Source: Clostridiaceae bacterium (GTDB lineage Bacteria > Bacillota > Clostridia > Lachnospirales > Lachnospiraceae). Taken from it: DNA of 64,000 bases. A program made the translations under genes and the position numbers. The stretch spans positions 1-64,000 of the forward strand of contig QXXC01000020.1 of the NCBI GenBank assembly GCA_009911305.1, in the 5' to 3' direction. Positions 33,957 through 42,530 of this stretch are shown one piece after another; position 1 is the stretch's first letter; each line of letters begins with the position of its first letter. Under the pieces are notes generated by a model. The model did no database searches. It saw only the letters and a list, made by a program, of their open reading frames with translations, and was not told where the DNA came from.

Positions 33957-35120
33957 ATGAAGTTTGGAGTTCTGAAAGACATTAAGCAGGGAGAGTACCG
34001 CGTGATTGCCACGCCGGCGGAGGTGAACATGATCGCACGGGACGGCCACGAGGTCTATGTGCAGAAGGGCGCCGGAGCCGGGTCCGGGTTTACGGACGAG
34101 GCGTACGCGGCGGAGGGAGCGAAGCTTGTGGATACCATGGAGGAGATCTATGCAGCCTGTGATTTTGTCGCAAAAGTAAAAGAGATTGAGCCCTGCGAAT
34201 TTGGGCTGCTGCGGGAGAATCAGATGATCTTTACCTGTATCCACCCGGCCGCGCACCCGGAGGAGGTCCAGGCGCTTCTGGACAGCAAGTGCATCGCATT
34301 CACCGCAGAGGATTCCCACCGCTACGGCTCGCCCAACTGTGAGGCGGCGGGAAAGGCCGGAGCCCTCTTTGGACTGGAGTCTCTCTTATCGATCAACGGG
34401 GGAAAGGGTAAATTCGTAAACGGCCTGGGCGGCGCGCCGGGCATTAAGGTCCTTGTTTTAGGCGGAGGCGTAGTAGGAAGGGCGGCGGCCTCTGTGCTTC
34501 ACGCCCTTGGCGCATGGGTGACGGTCATGGATATCAACATCGGGACCCTGCGGGATATCGGCAGGCAGTTTAACGAGGAGGTCAACACCATGATTTCCAA
34601 CCGCTATAATATTGCGAAGCTGCTTCCGGAGATCGATGTGGTGTATAACTGCGTGAAGTGGCCGAAGAATGCGTCTGAGTACATGATTGACCGCGAGATG
34701 GTGCGCTCCATGGAGCCGGGCTCTGTCATTGTGGATATCAGCAATGACTACGGCGCGATTGAGACTTTCCATGAGACGACGCACGAGAATCCGCGCTATG
34801 TGGAAGAAGGGGTGGTCCACTACTGTGTGAGCAATATCCCGGGCGCGATTTCCCAGTCCACCTCCATCGCCTATGCGGCCTCCGTACTTCCGCATTTCAG
34901 AAGCATCATGAACAGCGGGATCGAGGCGGCCTGCGCAAAGGACGGCTATTTAAGGAGAAGCCTGACCGCCTACAAGGGCTATTTAACACATGAGGAGACC
35001 AGCGGAATCCAGAAGCGTCCGTGGATCCGCCCGGAGGATATCTTAAAGATTGCGGATCAGAATCTGGATCCGGCCCCGGCGGCGACGGGAACCAGATCCG
35101 ATTTGTTTATTAAGCTGTAA
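33957..35120 (+). CDS. ald: Alanine dehydrogenase/PNT family dehydrogenase
   Basis: A 387-residue NAD-dependent enzyme, probably converting L-alanine to pyruvate, ammonia and NADH. It begins MKFGVLKDIKQGEYRVIATPAEV, with the substrate Arg in this stretch, then FVAKVKEIEP (catalytic Lys), CIHPAAHPE (catalytic His) and the Rossmann loop VLVLGGGVVGRAA near residue 164. The later segment VIVDISNDYGAIET differs from the VDVAIDQGG usual in alanine dehydrogenases, so a related oxidative deaminase is possible. The start at 33957 is best spaced from GGAGG; two in-frame ATGs lie just upstream. A sigma-54 promoter precedes it, a glutamate symporter follows and the likely activator is two genes downstream. 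Confidence 0.85.
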   Translation: MKFGVLKDIKQGEYRVIATPAEVNMIARDGHEVYVQKGAGAGSGFTDEAYAAEGAKLVDTMEEIYAACDFVAKVKEIEPCEFGLLRENQMIFTCIHPAAHPEEVQALLDSKCIAFTAEDSHRYGSPNCEAAGKAGALFGLESLLSINGGKGKFVNGLGGAPGIKVLVLGGGVVGRAAASVLHALGAWVTVMDINIGTLRDIGRQFNEEVNTMISNRYNIAKLLPEIDVVYNCVKWPKNASEYMIDREMVRSMEPGSVIVDISNDYGAIETFHETTHENPRYVEEGVVHYCVSNIPGAISQSTSIAYAASVLPHFRSIMNSGIEAACAKDGYLRRSLTAYKGYLTHEETSGIQKRPWIRPEDILKIADQNLDPAPAATGTRSDLFIKL

Positions 35121-35134
35121 ATAATGAAGAAGAC

Positions 35135-35176
35135 AGCGGCAGGGCACATCCGGATGTCATCGGCGTCCCTGCCGCT
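35135..35176 (+). other. Intercistronic hairpin between ald and gltS
   Basis: AGCGGCAGGG (35135-35144) pairs perfectly with CCCTGCCGCT (35167-35176), with an inner CATCCGGATG stem. It is followed by AAAATATAAC rather than T residues, so it is more likely an mRNA-stabilising or attenuating structure than a strong terminator. Confidence 0.55.
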
Positions 35177-35234
35177 AAAATATAACAGGGGAACCGTTTC
35201 AGTCATCTGAGGCGTTATACAACAGGAGGGTTAT

Positions 35235-36599
35235 ATGAGTGTTAATGATTTTCTGCTTGATTTTGCAATCGCGTCCCTGTTCATCATGGCAGGGCAGCTT
35301 ATCCGGGCAAAGGTGAAGCTGGTACAGAAGTTTTTCGTGCCGGCAAGCATGATAGCGGGCTTTATCGCCCTGGCGCTGGGGAGCCAGGGGCTTCATGTCC
35401 TGCCGTTTTCGGAGTCAATCGGCTCCTATGCGGGCGCGCTGATTATTCTTATCTTTGCGTCTGTGGGCATCAACGGTTTTTCCTTTAATAAAGCCGATTT
35501 TAAGGCGGAGGTGGACCGGATTGGCTCGTATTTTTCTTATAAGGTGCTGGCGCAGACCATCCAGTTCTGCTTAGCGCCGCTGTTCGGGATTCTGGTGATT
35601 TCCAGGCTGTTTCCGAACATTAACTATGGCTTTGGCCTCTGTCTGGCAGCAGGCTTTTCCGGCGGTCACGGGACGGCGGCCGCGGTGGGATCCACCTTTG
35701 CAAGACTCGGGGATCCGGATGCGATGGATATTGCCATGACCTGTGCGACGGTGGGGATCCTGTCCGGCATTTTCGGCGGACTCTTCTTTATCAAGATGGG
35801 TACCAAACGGGGCTGGACGAAGTACATTAAGAGCTTTCAGTATATTTCCGGCGATCTGAAGACCGGCCTGGTTCCAAACGAAGACCGGAAATCCATGGGA
35901 CAGGAAACGGTTTCGTCCATGGTTCTGGATCCGCTGGCCTGGCATCTCGCGATTCTGCTGGTCGCCTCCGGGGCGGGGCTTTTGCTCTACCGGTGGATCT
36001 TTAACGCAACCGGCCTGGATCTGCCGACGTATCTTCTGGCCTTTCTGGTTGCCATTGTCATGTTTCTGGTATTTAAAAAGGTGGGAGTGGGAAACTATAT
36101 AGATGAAAATGTGATCAGCCGCATCTCCGGGACTGCTACGGATTATCTGGTATTCTTTGGGATTGCTTCCATCAAGATCTCGGTGATCGTCAAATATGCG
36201 GTTCCGCTGGCCCTGCTTTTGCTGGCCGGAATCACGATCGTTGTGCTCACGCTGATGTTCTTTGGGCGCGCCATGAATAAAGGAAGCTGGTTTGAGCGCT
36301 CCATCTTTGTGTTCGGCTACTCGACAGGCGTGTTTGCCATTGGATTTATCCTGCTTCGCATCGTGGATCCGGAGAATCTGTCCAAGACCTTGAACGATAC
36401 GGCCTTTGCCGCGCCGTTTACGACGCCGATCGAGATGTTTGCCTGGTCCATGGGTCCCATGATGCTTTTGAACGGGAACCACTGGAAATTTGTCGGGATT
36501 TACCTGGCAATCACGGCCGCCTGCGTGATTGTGAATATGACGCTGAAATGGTGGTGGCTGAAAGAACCCCTGGATCGGCCGGCAGAGGGGTGTGATTAG
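35235..36599 (+). CDS. gltS: Sodium/glutamate symporter, GltS type
   Basis: A 454-residue inner-membrane transporter with about 11 hydrophobic helices. It shows the repeated re-entrant motif region GFGLCLAAGFSGGHGTAAAVGS near residue 133 and the matching second-half segment near 395-430 (AFAAPFTTPIEMFAWSMGPMML). These resemble the GltS family, which imports glutamate with sodium. ACAGGAGGG precedes the ATG. Following the dehydrogenase and preceding the sigma-54 activator, it fits a catabolic unit for glutamate or a related amino acid. Substrate is inferred from family and context. Confidence 0.88.
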   Translation: MSVNDFLLDFAIASLFIMAGQLIRAKVKLVQKFFVPASMIAGFIALALGSQGLHVLPFSESIGSYAGALIILIFASVGINGFSFNKADFKAEVDRIGSYFSYKVLAQTIQFCLAPLFGILVISRLFPNINYGFGLCLAAGFSGGHGTAAAVGSTFARLGDPDAMDIAMTCATVGILSGIFGGLFFIKMGTKRGWTKYIKSFQYISGDLKTGLVPNEDRKSMGQETVSSMVLDPLAWHLAILLVASGAGLLLYRWIFNATGLDLPTYLLAFLVAIVMFLVFKKVGVGNYIDENVISRISGTATDYLVFFGIASIKISVIVKYAVPLALLLLAGITIVVLTLMFFGRAMNKGSWFERSIFVFGYSTGVFAIGFILLRIVDPENLSKTLNDTAFAAPFTTPIEMFAWSMGPMMLLNGNHWKFVGIYLAITAACVIVNMTLKWWWLKEPLDRPAEGCD

Positions 36600-36616
36600 C
36601 AGACTGCTTTGTACGC

Positions 36617-36645
36617 TTGAGTTTGCTCCTGTTTTCTGCTACTAT
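36617..36645 (+). promoter_or_regulatory. Candidate promoter of the sigma-54 activator gene
   Basis: TTGAGT (36617-36622) and TACTAT (36640-36645) are separated by 17 bp, 45 bp before the gene. A moderate sigma-A match. Confidence 0.45.
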
Positions 36646-36689
36646 TTAAAAAAATATAGGGCAGTTAAAGAAAGGGAACGTGAGCGCGT

Positions 36690-38120
36690 ATGGAGTTATT
36701 AAAGAAGCTGTTCCATGGGAAGGGCTATATTGACGGGATTACGATTATTAACCTGGAAGGCGAGATCCTGTTTACGGCAAAGCTGAACGGGAAGCTTTCC
36801 AATGAAGAAAACGCATGCCAGCTTGTGGGAAAACGGTTTCTGGATGTCTATGATAATCTGGATTCGGAGAGCAGCACGATGCTGAGAGCAATGGAGTTTG
36901 GCATGCCGTTTTATATGGAGAATCAGGTTCTTGAACCAAAAGGCAGGGAGGGGATCCGGATCACTTCTCTGTCGCTTCCCATTAAAAGCAGGGGACGGAT
37001 TGTGGGCGCGATCGATCTGTCCATGGAGGTGGGGCCGGAGGAGGCTTCGGATGCGCCGGACTGCATCGATTTAAAGGCTCTGGCATTTCCGCTCGACGGC
37101 ACAAAGAGGCTGGCGGAACAGAATGCGGCGGTTTTTACGGAACGCGATATTATCGCAGTGGATGAGAAGATGCGGCAGGCCAGGGACTATATCAGGGTGG
37201 TGGCAGCCTGCGATCTTCCTGTTATGATTTGCGGGGAGACGGGAACCGGCAAGGAGGTGTTCGCCCAGTCTATCCACAATGCCAGCAGCAGGAGCGGCAA
37301 GCCATTTATCGCCCAGAATTGTGCGGCGCTTCCGGAAACTCTTCTGGAGAGTATTTTGTTCGGAACATCGAAGGGAGCTTTTACGGGCGCTGTGGAGAAC
37401 AAGGGGCTGTTTGAGCTGGCGGACGGCGGGACGCTGTTTCTGGATGAGATCAACTCCATGCCACTGTCCCTGCAGCCCAAGCTGTTGCGGGTCCTCCAGG
37501 ACGGGAGCTTCAGAAGCCTGGGCTCCAGAGTGATGAAGCATGTCAACGTGAAGCTGATCGCAGCCATGAACGCGGAACCGGTGAAGGCCATGCAGGAGGG
37601 CCAGCTCAGGCGGGATATCTATTACCGCCTGAGCATGATGTCCATTACCATACCGCCGCTTCGCGAGAGAAAAAAGGATATACCGCACTTTATCAAGTTT
37701 TATATCGGCAAGCATAACACGACCTTTCACAAGAGGGTGCAGTATGTGTCAAGAGAGCTGATCGCCCGTCTGGAGGAATATGACTGGCCCGGAAATGTGC
37801 GCGAGCTGGAGCATGTCATTGTGTATGGGATGAGCGTGGTTGATGACGACAGAAATGTGCTCAGATTCGAGGATGTGGAGGCGAAATTTGCGGAGTGCCA
37901 CCGCGCGGCAGAGAAGCCGGCGTACAGCGGGATAAAGGGCGGCGCGCCGTGCGCTTCCCTTAAAGATGCAGTGGAGGCGTATGAGAGGGGCATCATTGCC
38001 AGAACGCTCGGGGAGACAGGAGGAAATCTTTCAAAGGCTGCAAAGCTGCTGGACGTACCCAGGCAGACGCTGCAGAGAAAGGCCGCGCGGCACGGACTGC
38101 TGCAGGAAGGAAAGGCATAA
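36690..38120 (+). CDS. Sigma-54-dependent transcriptional activator, PAS-AAA-Fis
   Basis: A 476-residue RocR-like enhancer-binding protein. Residues about 10-115 form a PAS-like sensor (GYIDGITIINLEGEILFT...GRIVGAIDLS). The AAA+ domain has Walker A GETGTGKEVFA near 181, GAFTGA near 229 (the loop that touches sigma-54), and LADGGTLFLDEI as Walker B. A Fis-type helix-turn-helix closes the protein (GNLSKAAKLLDVPRQTLQRKA, about 440-460). It is the only such activator in the window and probably controls the sigma-54 promoter at 33877 through the palindromes at 33781-33837. The sensed signal is unknown. Confidence 0.93.
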   Translation: MELLKKLFHGKGYIDGITIINLEGEILFTAKLNGKLSNEENACQLVGKRFLDVYDNLDSESSTMLRAMEFGMPFYMENQVLEPKGREGIRITSLSLPIKSRGRIVGAIDLSMEVGPEEASDAPDCIDLKALAFPLDGTKRLAEQNAAVFTERDIIAVDEKMRQARDYIRVVAACDLPVMICGETGTGKEVFAQSIHNASSRSGKPFIAQNCAALPETLLESILFGTSKGAFTGAVENKGLFELADGGTLFLDEINSMPLSLQPKLLRVLQDGSFRSLGSRVMKHVNVKLIAAMNAEPVKAMQEGQLRRDIYYRLSMMSITIPPLRERKKDIPHFIKFYIGKHNTTFHKRVQYVSRELIARLEEYDWPGNVRELEHVIVYGMSVVDDDRNVLRFEDVEAKFAECHRAAEKPAYSGIKGGAPCASLKDAVEAYERGIIARTLGETGGNLSKAAKLLDVPRQTLQRKAARHGLLQEGKA

Positions 38121-38123
38121 GGA

Positions 38124-38990
38124 ATGAATGGAATGATCAATAAAAATGCAATTAAGGACATGCTGTATCTGCTGGCCGGAGCGGTCATCTACAGTATCGG
38201 CACACACAGCTTCATAGAGCCGGCCAATATTGCGCCGGGCGGCGCAGTGGGAATTGCGCTGATGGGAAATTATGTGACAGAGCTTCCGGTGGGGCGTCTT
38301 ACGCTGGCCGTGAATCTGCCGCTCCTTCTGCTGGCCTGGTTTCACCTGAGCAGGAAATTTACGATCCGCACAGCCCTGGCCTGCGGCGTGTGTTCGCTGA
38401 TCCTGGATTTTGTCATCGCCCCGATCTGCCCGATCTATGGGGGAGATCGTCTGATGTGCAGCCTGTACGGCGGCATTTTGGTGGGAGTGGGCATGGCGCT
38501 TATCTTCCTGTCCGGTTCCACCACGGGGGGCAGCGATGTGGTGGGCTATCTGATGCAGAAAAAATACCCCCATGTATCCATCGGCCGCGCTCTGCTTCTG
38601 ATTGACGGGCTGATACTTTCCACGTCTGTGTTTGTATTTAAAAATGTGGATGCCGCCCTCTTTGGCCTGATCTCGCTGTATGTGCAGACCAAGGTAATTG
38701 ATATGATGATTTACGGAAACGATGCGGGCAGCAAGGTTTCTATCATTACGCGCTTTCCGCAGGAGATCGGGAACCGCATCATACGCGAGCTTGACCGGAC
38801 CGCTACGATCATTCCCTGCCGCGGCGCCTTCAGCGGGCAGGACTCCACGATCGTGCTCTGCACCGTGAGAAAATCGGAATTCAGCATCCTCAAGCGTATC
38901 ATCGCCGAGACGGATGAAAATGCGTTTGTGATGGTCACAGAGACGAGCGAGGTGTTCGGCCTGGGCTTTAAGGACGTGGTGGAACCGTGA
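38124..38990 (+). CDS. YitT family membrane protein
   Basis: A 288-residue protein with five to six hydrophobic helices (for example LLAGAVIYSIGTHSFIEPAN, then GGILVGVGMALIFLSGSTTGGSDVVG) and a C-terminal soluble domain of DUF2179 type (residues about 205-285, ending AFVMVTETSEVFGLGF). YitT proteins are widespread in Firmicutes without an agreed transport substrate. It starts 4 bp after the sigma-54 activator gene, so the two may be co-transcribed. Confidence 0.92.
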   Translation: MNGMINKNAIKDMLYLLAGAVIYSIGTHSFIEPANIAPGGAVGIALMGNYVTELPVGRLTLAVNLPLLLLAWFHLSRKFTIRTALACGVCSLILDFVIAPICPIYGGDRLMCSLYGGILVGVGMALIFLSGSTTGGSDVVGYLMQKKYPHVSIGRALLLIDGLILSTSVFVFKNVDAALFGLISLYVQTKVIDMMIYGNDAGSKVSIITRFPQEIGNRIIRELDRTATIIPCRGAFSGQDSTIVLCTVRKSEFSILKRIIAETDENAFVMVTETSEVFGLGFKDVVEP

Positions 38991-39086
38991 GGACTGCATA
39001 AACCGCGCAGCGCAGGTTTTGGCATTCCGGCCTTAAATGGGAATATATATTTTATAACGGAAGGAAATCCCATATGAGGTTTGTCT

Positions 39087-39806
39087 ATGAAGCGGATAGC
39101 GCGGCGAATTATGAAACGAGTGACAGTAGAGGCAGCGGCCGGACTGGCGCTGACAGGGATGCTGTTTATGACAGCCCGGTACGCCGGGCTTGCGGTGTCG
39201 GGAAGCAGTGTACACATCGGAAAGGAGCGGCCGGTGGTGGTTCTGGACAGCGGGCATGGAGGCAATGACCCGGGAAAAGTGGGGGTGGATAAAAGCCTGG
39301 AAAAGGATATCAACCTGGCTATTACGCTGAAGCTGAAAGAGTATCTGGAGCAGTCCGACGTGGAGGTGGTTCTCACCAGGGAGGACGACAGGGGACTCTA
39401 TACGGAACGGGATCGCAGCAAGAAGGCCGCGGACATGAAAAAGCGGTGCCAGCTCATTGAAGCCGCTAAGCCGGAGATTGTGGTCAGCATCCATCAGAAC
39501 AGTTACCATGAGGAGTCGGTATCCGGCGGCCAGGTCTTCTATTATAAGGGTTCGGAAAAAGGGAAACGGCTGGCGGAACTGATCCAGGGGCGCTTTGACT
39601 ATGTCCTTGGAAAGGAGAACCGGAGGCAGGTGAAGGCGAATGACAATTATTACCTGCTGCTGCATGTGAAATGCCCGATTGTGATTGTGGAGTGCGGATT
39701 CTTAAGCAACTGGAAGGAGGCCAAAATGCTTAATTCGCCGGAATATCAGGATCGTCTGGCGTGGACGATACATATGGGGATTATGGAGTATCTGAACAGC
39801 AGGTAA
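39087..39806 (+). CDS. N-acetylmuramoyl-L-alanine amidase, CwlD-like
   Basis: A 239-residue exported zinc amidase (Amidase_3) that cuts the bond between muramic acid and the stem peptide. A basic N-terminus and a hydrophobic signal/anchor (about 15-38) precede the catalytic domain. Zinc ligands appear in VVLDSGHGGNDPG (His near 60), the Glu of SLEKDINLA, and SIHQNSYHE; the catalytic Glu lies in IVIVECGFLSN. Length and order fit CwlD, the enzyme that helps make cortex muramic lactam in spores, but another wall amidase is possible. The ATG at 39087 is better placed after TGAGG than the TTG at 39081. Confidence 0.88.
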   Translation: MKRIARRIMKRVTVEAAAGLALTGMLFMTARYAGLAVSGSSVHIGKERPVVVLDSGHGGNDPGKVGVDKSLEKDINLAITLKLKEYLEQSDVEVVLTREDDRGLYTERDRSKKAADMKKRCQLIEAAKPEIVVSIHQNSYHEESVSGGQVFYYKGSEKGKRLAELIQGRFDYVLGKENRRQVKANDNYYLLLHVKCPIVIVECGFLSNWKEAKMLNSPEYQDRLAWTIHMGIMEYLNSR

Positions 39807-39890
39807 AGGAAGGTTTGGAGGTGCGCTCTGGAAAGCCCGCCGGTAGCATACCGGATACCGGGAAGAAAGGCGCGGGAAATGATTGATACA

Positions 39891-39941
39891 ACAGGGAAGG
39901 AACGAACGCTTAGCCACAGCGTTCGTTCCTTCCCTGTTTTT
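39891..39941 (+). terminator. Terminator with a perfect 20-bp stem
   Basis: ACAGGGAAGGAACGAACGCT (39891-39910) is an exact inverted repeat of the sequence at 39918-39937, with loop TAGCCAC, followed by TTTT. It ends the amidase transcript. Confidence 0.92.
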
Positions 39942-39989
39942 GCGCGGATTACAGGAATTTTTGATATGAGGAAGTAATGAAAAAACAAA

Positions 39990-40018
39990 TTGACATCGGT
40001 TTTATTTTTGATTATAAT
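39990..40018 (+). promoter_or_regulatory. Consensus promoter of the class IV aminotransferase gene
   Basis: TTGACA (39990-39995) and TATAAT (40013-40018) are exact consensus hexamers with the ideal 17-bp spacing. An operator-like palindrome lies just downstream. Confidence 0.85.
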
Positions 40019-40027
40019 ATGGGTATA

Positions 40028-40040
40028 TTGGTAATACCAA
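40028..40040 (+). promoter_or_regulatory. GntR/FadR-type operator
   Basis: TTGGTAATACCAA is a 13-bp palindrome of the TGGTnnnACCA type bound by FadR-subfamily GntR regulators. It covers the predicted transcription start, so binding should repress. A second partial copy (TACCATAATACCAA) follows directly. The FadR-type gene at 43436 is the obvious candidate binder. Confidence 0.6.
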
Positions 40041-40075
40041 TTTACCATAATACCAAAAGATGGGGAGGTAAAACA

Positions 40076-41020
40076 ATGTATAAGTTATCACAATTGACAC
40101 AGGACGGCTCGATTATGCTGAACGGGGAGAAGATTGCAGATACGATTCTTTACGTAAATGGGGATTATGTGAGGAAATCCGAGGCGGTTATCTCCGTTTA
40201 TGACAGCGGATTCCAGCATGGGGACGGCGTTTATGAGGGGATACGGGCTTATGGAAGGCGCGTATACCGGTTGGATGAGCATGTGAAGCGTCTGTATGAA
40301 TCCTGCTACACACTGGGCATTGAGATCGGCAAAACGCAGGATGAAATGAAGAAAATTGTAAAGGATCTGGTTAAGAAGAATATTGAGGCGGGATTCACGG
40401 ATATTCATATGAGGCTGCAGGTGACGAGAGGCTTTAAGGCACAGACGGGCATGCATCCCACTCTGAATATTACGCCATCGTCGATCGTGATCTGCGTCGA
40501 TCAGAAGCCCCCCATTTTTAATAAGGAAGGGATTACTCTGATCACGACATGGTTAAAGCGGTACTCGCCGTCCTATATGGATCCGAAGATTCATTGCTGT
40601 AACCAGCTCAACCAGATCATGGCGGCCTGCGAGGCGATCCGTCAGGGAGCAGACGAGGCGATCATGCTGGATCAAAATGGATATGTGGCAGAGACGAATT
40701 CGACAAACCTGCAGATGGTTAAGGATGGGGTGCTGGTGCTTCCGACACTGGATTCACAGCTCCCTGGAATCACAAGAAAGACCATGATCCAGATAGCGAG
40801 GGCTCTCGGTATGGAGGTTCAGGAGAGAAATATCTCTGTTGCCGAATATTATAATGCGGACGAGGTGTTTATCTGCGGCACAGTCGGGGAGATCGTTCCG
40901 GTTAGGATGATTGACGGGAAGAAAATCGGGGCATGCACGCCAGGACCGGTAACGGCGCGGTTTGCAGAGGAATACCGGAAAATGACGCAGACGCTGGGGG
41001 TATCAATTGACGATGAATGA
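40076..41020 (+). CDS. Class IV PLP aminotransferase (branched-chain or D-amino acid type)
   Basis: A 314-residue fold-type IV aminotransferase. Family segments are VYDSGFQHGDGVYEGIRAYGRRVYRLDEH near residue 40, the PLP lysine in DPKIHCCNQLNQI near 168, ETNSTNLQMV near 206, and LPGITRKTMIQIA, with GTVGEIVPV near the end. It could act on branched-chain, D-amino or aromatic amino acids; the motifs do not decide. The ATG at 40076 follows GGGGAGGT. It has a strong promoter with an operator, and heads a group with an NhaC antiporter and a TauE/SafE permease. It is distinct from the larger ilvE at 3988. Confidence 0.88.
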   Translation: MYKLSQLTQDGSIMLNGEKIADTILYVNGDYVRKSEAVISVYDSGFQHGDGVYEGIRAYGRRVYRLDEHVKRLYESCYTLGIEIGKTQDEMKKIVKDLVKKNIEAGFTDIHMRLQVTRGFKAQTGMHPTLNITPSSIVICVDQKPPIFNKEGITLITTWLKRYSPSYMDPKIHCCNQLNQIMAACEAIRQGADEAIMLDQNGYVAETNSTNLQMVKDGVLVLPTLDSQLPGITRKTMIQIARALGMEVQERNISVAEYYNADEVFICGTVGEIVPVRMIDGKKIGACTPGPVTARFAEEYRKMTQTLGVSIDDE

Positions 41021-41111
41021 CAGCCGGGCCGGAGCAGGCCGGTTACGATAACGGAAAAGACAAAAGATCAGGGGTGTTGTGTAATTTAAGGAGAAGGGAC
41101 GGGTGGTATAA

Positions 41112-42530
41112 TTGAAGGCTGATGAGAAAAGGAAACCAACGTTTTTAGCCGCTGTGTTACCCATTGCCGTTATGGCGGTTGTGATGGGGATCGGTTTTGG
41201 AAAATTCCGCTACAGTGTGGAGGTTCTCCTGCTGATTGTTTCGTTTATTACCGTGGCGTGGGCCAGATTTTACGGAACAACCTGGAACCAGGTAGCGGAC
41301 GCCGTTTCGGAGAAAATTGGGAAATCATTTATGGCGATCTTTATATTTGTATTTGTGGGCCTGATCATCGGCACATGGATGCTGTCAGGGACGATTCCCA
41401 TGCTGATCTATTATGGGCTGAAGCTTTTGAGTCCCTCGATGTTCCTGGTGTCAGCGTTTATCATTACAGTTATCGTGTCATTGTGTACAGGAACATCCTT
41501 CGGCTCGGTGGGAACCGTAGGACTGGCGCTGATCGGGGTAGCTACCGGACTGGGGATCCATATGCCGGCAGCAGCCGGCGCGATTATATCCGGGGCCTAT
41601 TTTGGAGATAAGATGTCCCCTCTGTCGGATACGACCAACTTGGCGCCGGTCGCGGCGGGAACGACTCTGTTTGAACACATACGCCATATGTTTTACACGA
41701 CGCTGCCCGCATGCGCAGTATGCCTGCTTGTGTATTTCATTGCAGGGCATTCCGGGTCGGTTGTGTCTGCGGCGGATTCTTCGGCTGCTGTGGACATGAT
41801 GAACGGGCTTTTACAGACCTTTCGCTTTCACCCGCTTCTGCTGCTCCCCCTGCTGATCGTGCTGGCCGGCTCTGCTATGGGCAGGCCGACGATCCCTGTG
41901 ATGTTCCTCGCCAGTGTTACGGCCGGGCTTTTGGCCATTGCGTTTCAGGGCGCTTCGGTCGGCTCAGTGATTTCAGCCGGGTTCGGGGGATTTAAGCTCG
42001 ACATGCTGCCAAAGATTGATCCCGGCGCAGTGTCAGATTCGATTCGCGCGCTTTTAGAGAGAGGCGGAATGACCAGCATGATGACAACCGTGCTGAAAGT
42101 TCTGTGCGCATTTTTATTTGCCGGAGCGATGAGCGCAGGCGGATTTATGGAGACCATTTTAGGTGCGCTTAAAACCTTTGTCCACAGCGACGGAACCTTG
42201 ATTCTGATCACGGTGATCGCCACCCTGATTACGGGAATTGTAGTGGGAAATGCATATATTCCGATACTGTTATGCGGGGAACTCTTCCGTGATGCCTTTG
42301 AGGAGCGGAAGCTGGATGCAAAAAACTTATCCAGGACACTGGAGGATGCCGGAACATGCGTGATCCCGCTTGTCCCCTGGTCAGCGGGCGGAGCTTATAT
42401 GGCCGGGACGCTGGGCGTTGCGACAGCCGCCTATGCGCCGTGGACGATTTTCTGCTACGCAGGCTTTTTGTTCGCGATACTCTGGGGCTTTACTGGGTTC
42501 GGAATTGCAAGGATTGGGACAGAGAAATGA
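41112..42530 (+). CDS. NhaC family Na+/H+ antiporter
   Basis: A 472-residue membrane protein with about 12 helices and typical NhaC segments: GTSFGSVGTVGLALIGVA near 137, GAIISGAYFGDKMSPLSDTTNLAP near 158, and a second-half equivalent near 390-430 (LEDAGTCVIPLVPWSAGGAYMAG). Members exchange sodium and protons, and some exchange organic acids or amino acids, which would suit the adjacent aminotransferase. The TTG start at 41112 is the likely one, as no closer ATG exists. The stop overlaps the next start as ATGA. Confidence 0.88.
   Translation: MKADEKRKPTFLAAVLPIAVMAVVMGIGFGKFRYSVEVLLLIVSFITVAWARFYGTTWNQVADAVSEKIGKSFMAIFIFVFVGLIIGTWMLSGTIPMLIYYGLKLLSPSMFLVSAFIITVIVSLCTGTSFGSVGTVGLALIGVATGLGIHMPAAAGAIISGAYFGDKMSPLSDTTNLAPVAAGTTLFEHIRHMFYTTLPACAVCLLVYFIAGHSGSVVSAADSSAAVDMMNGLLQTFRFHPLLLLPLLIVLAGSAMGRPTIPVMFLASVTAGLLAIAFQGASVGSVISAGFGGFKLDMLPKIDPGAVSDSIRALLERGGMTSMMTTVLKVLCAFLFAGAMSAGGFMETILGALKTFVHSDGTLILITVIATLITGIVVGNAYIPILLCGELFRDAFEERKLDAKNLSRTLEDAGTCVIPLVPWSAGGAYMAGTLGVATAAYAPWTIFCYAGFLFAILWGFTGFGIARIGTEK

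Noticed and set aside
35571-36482. Long open frame (303 codons) antisense to gltS
   Set aside because: Its composition is basic and His/Gln-rich, as expected for the complement of a membrane-protein gene. It has no family motif, and gltS on the other strand is certain.
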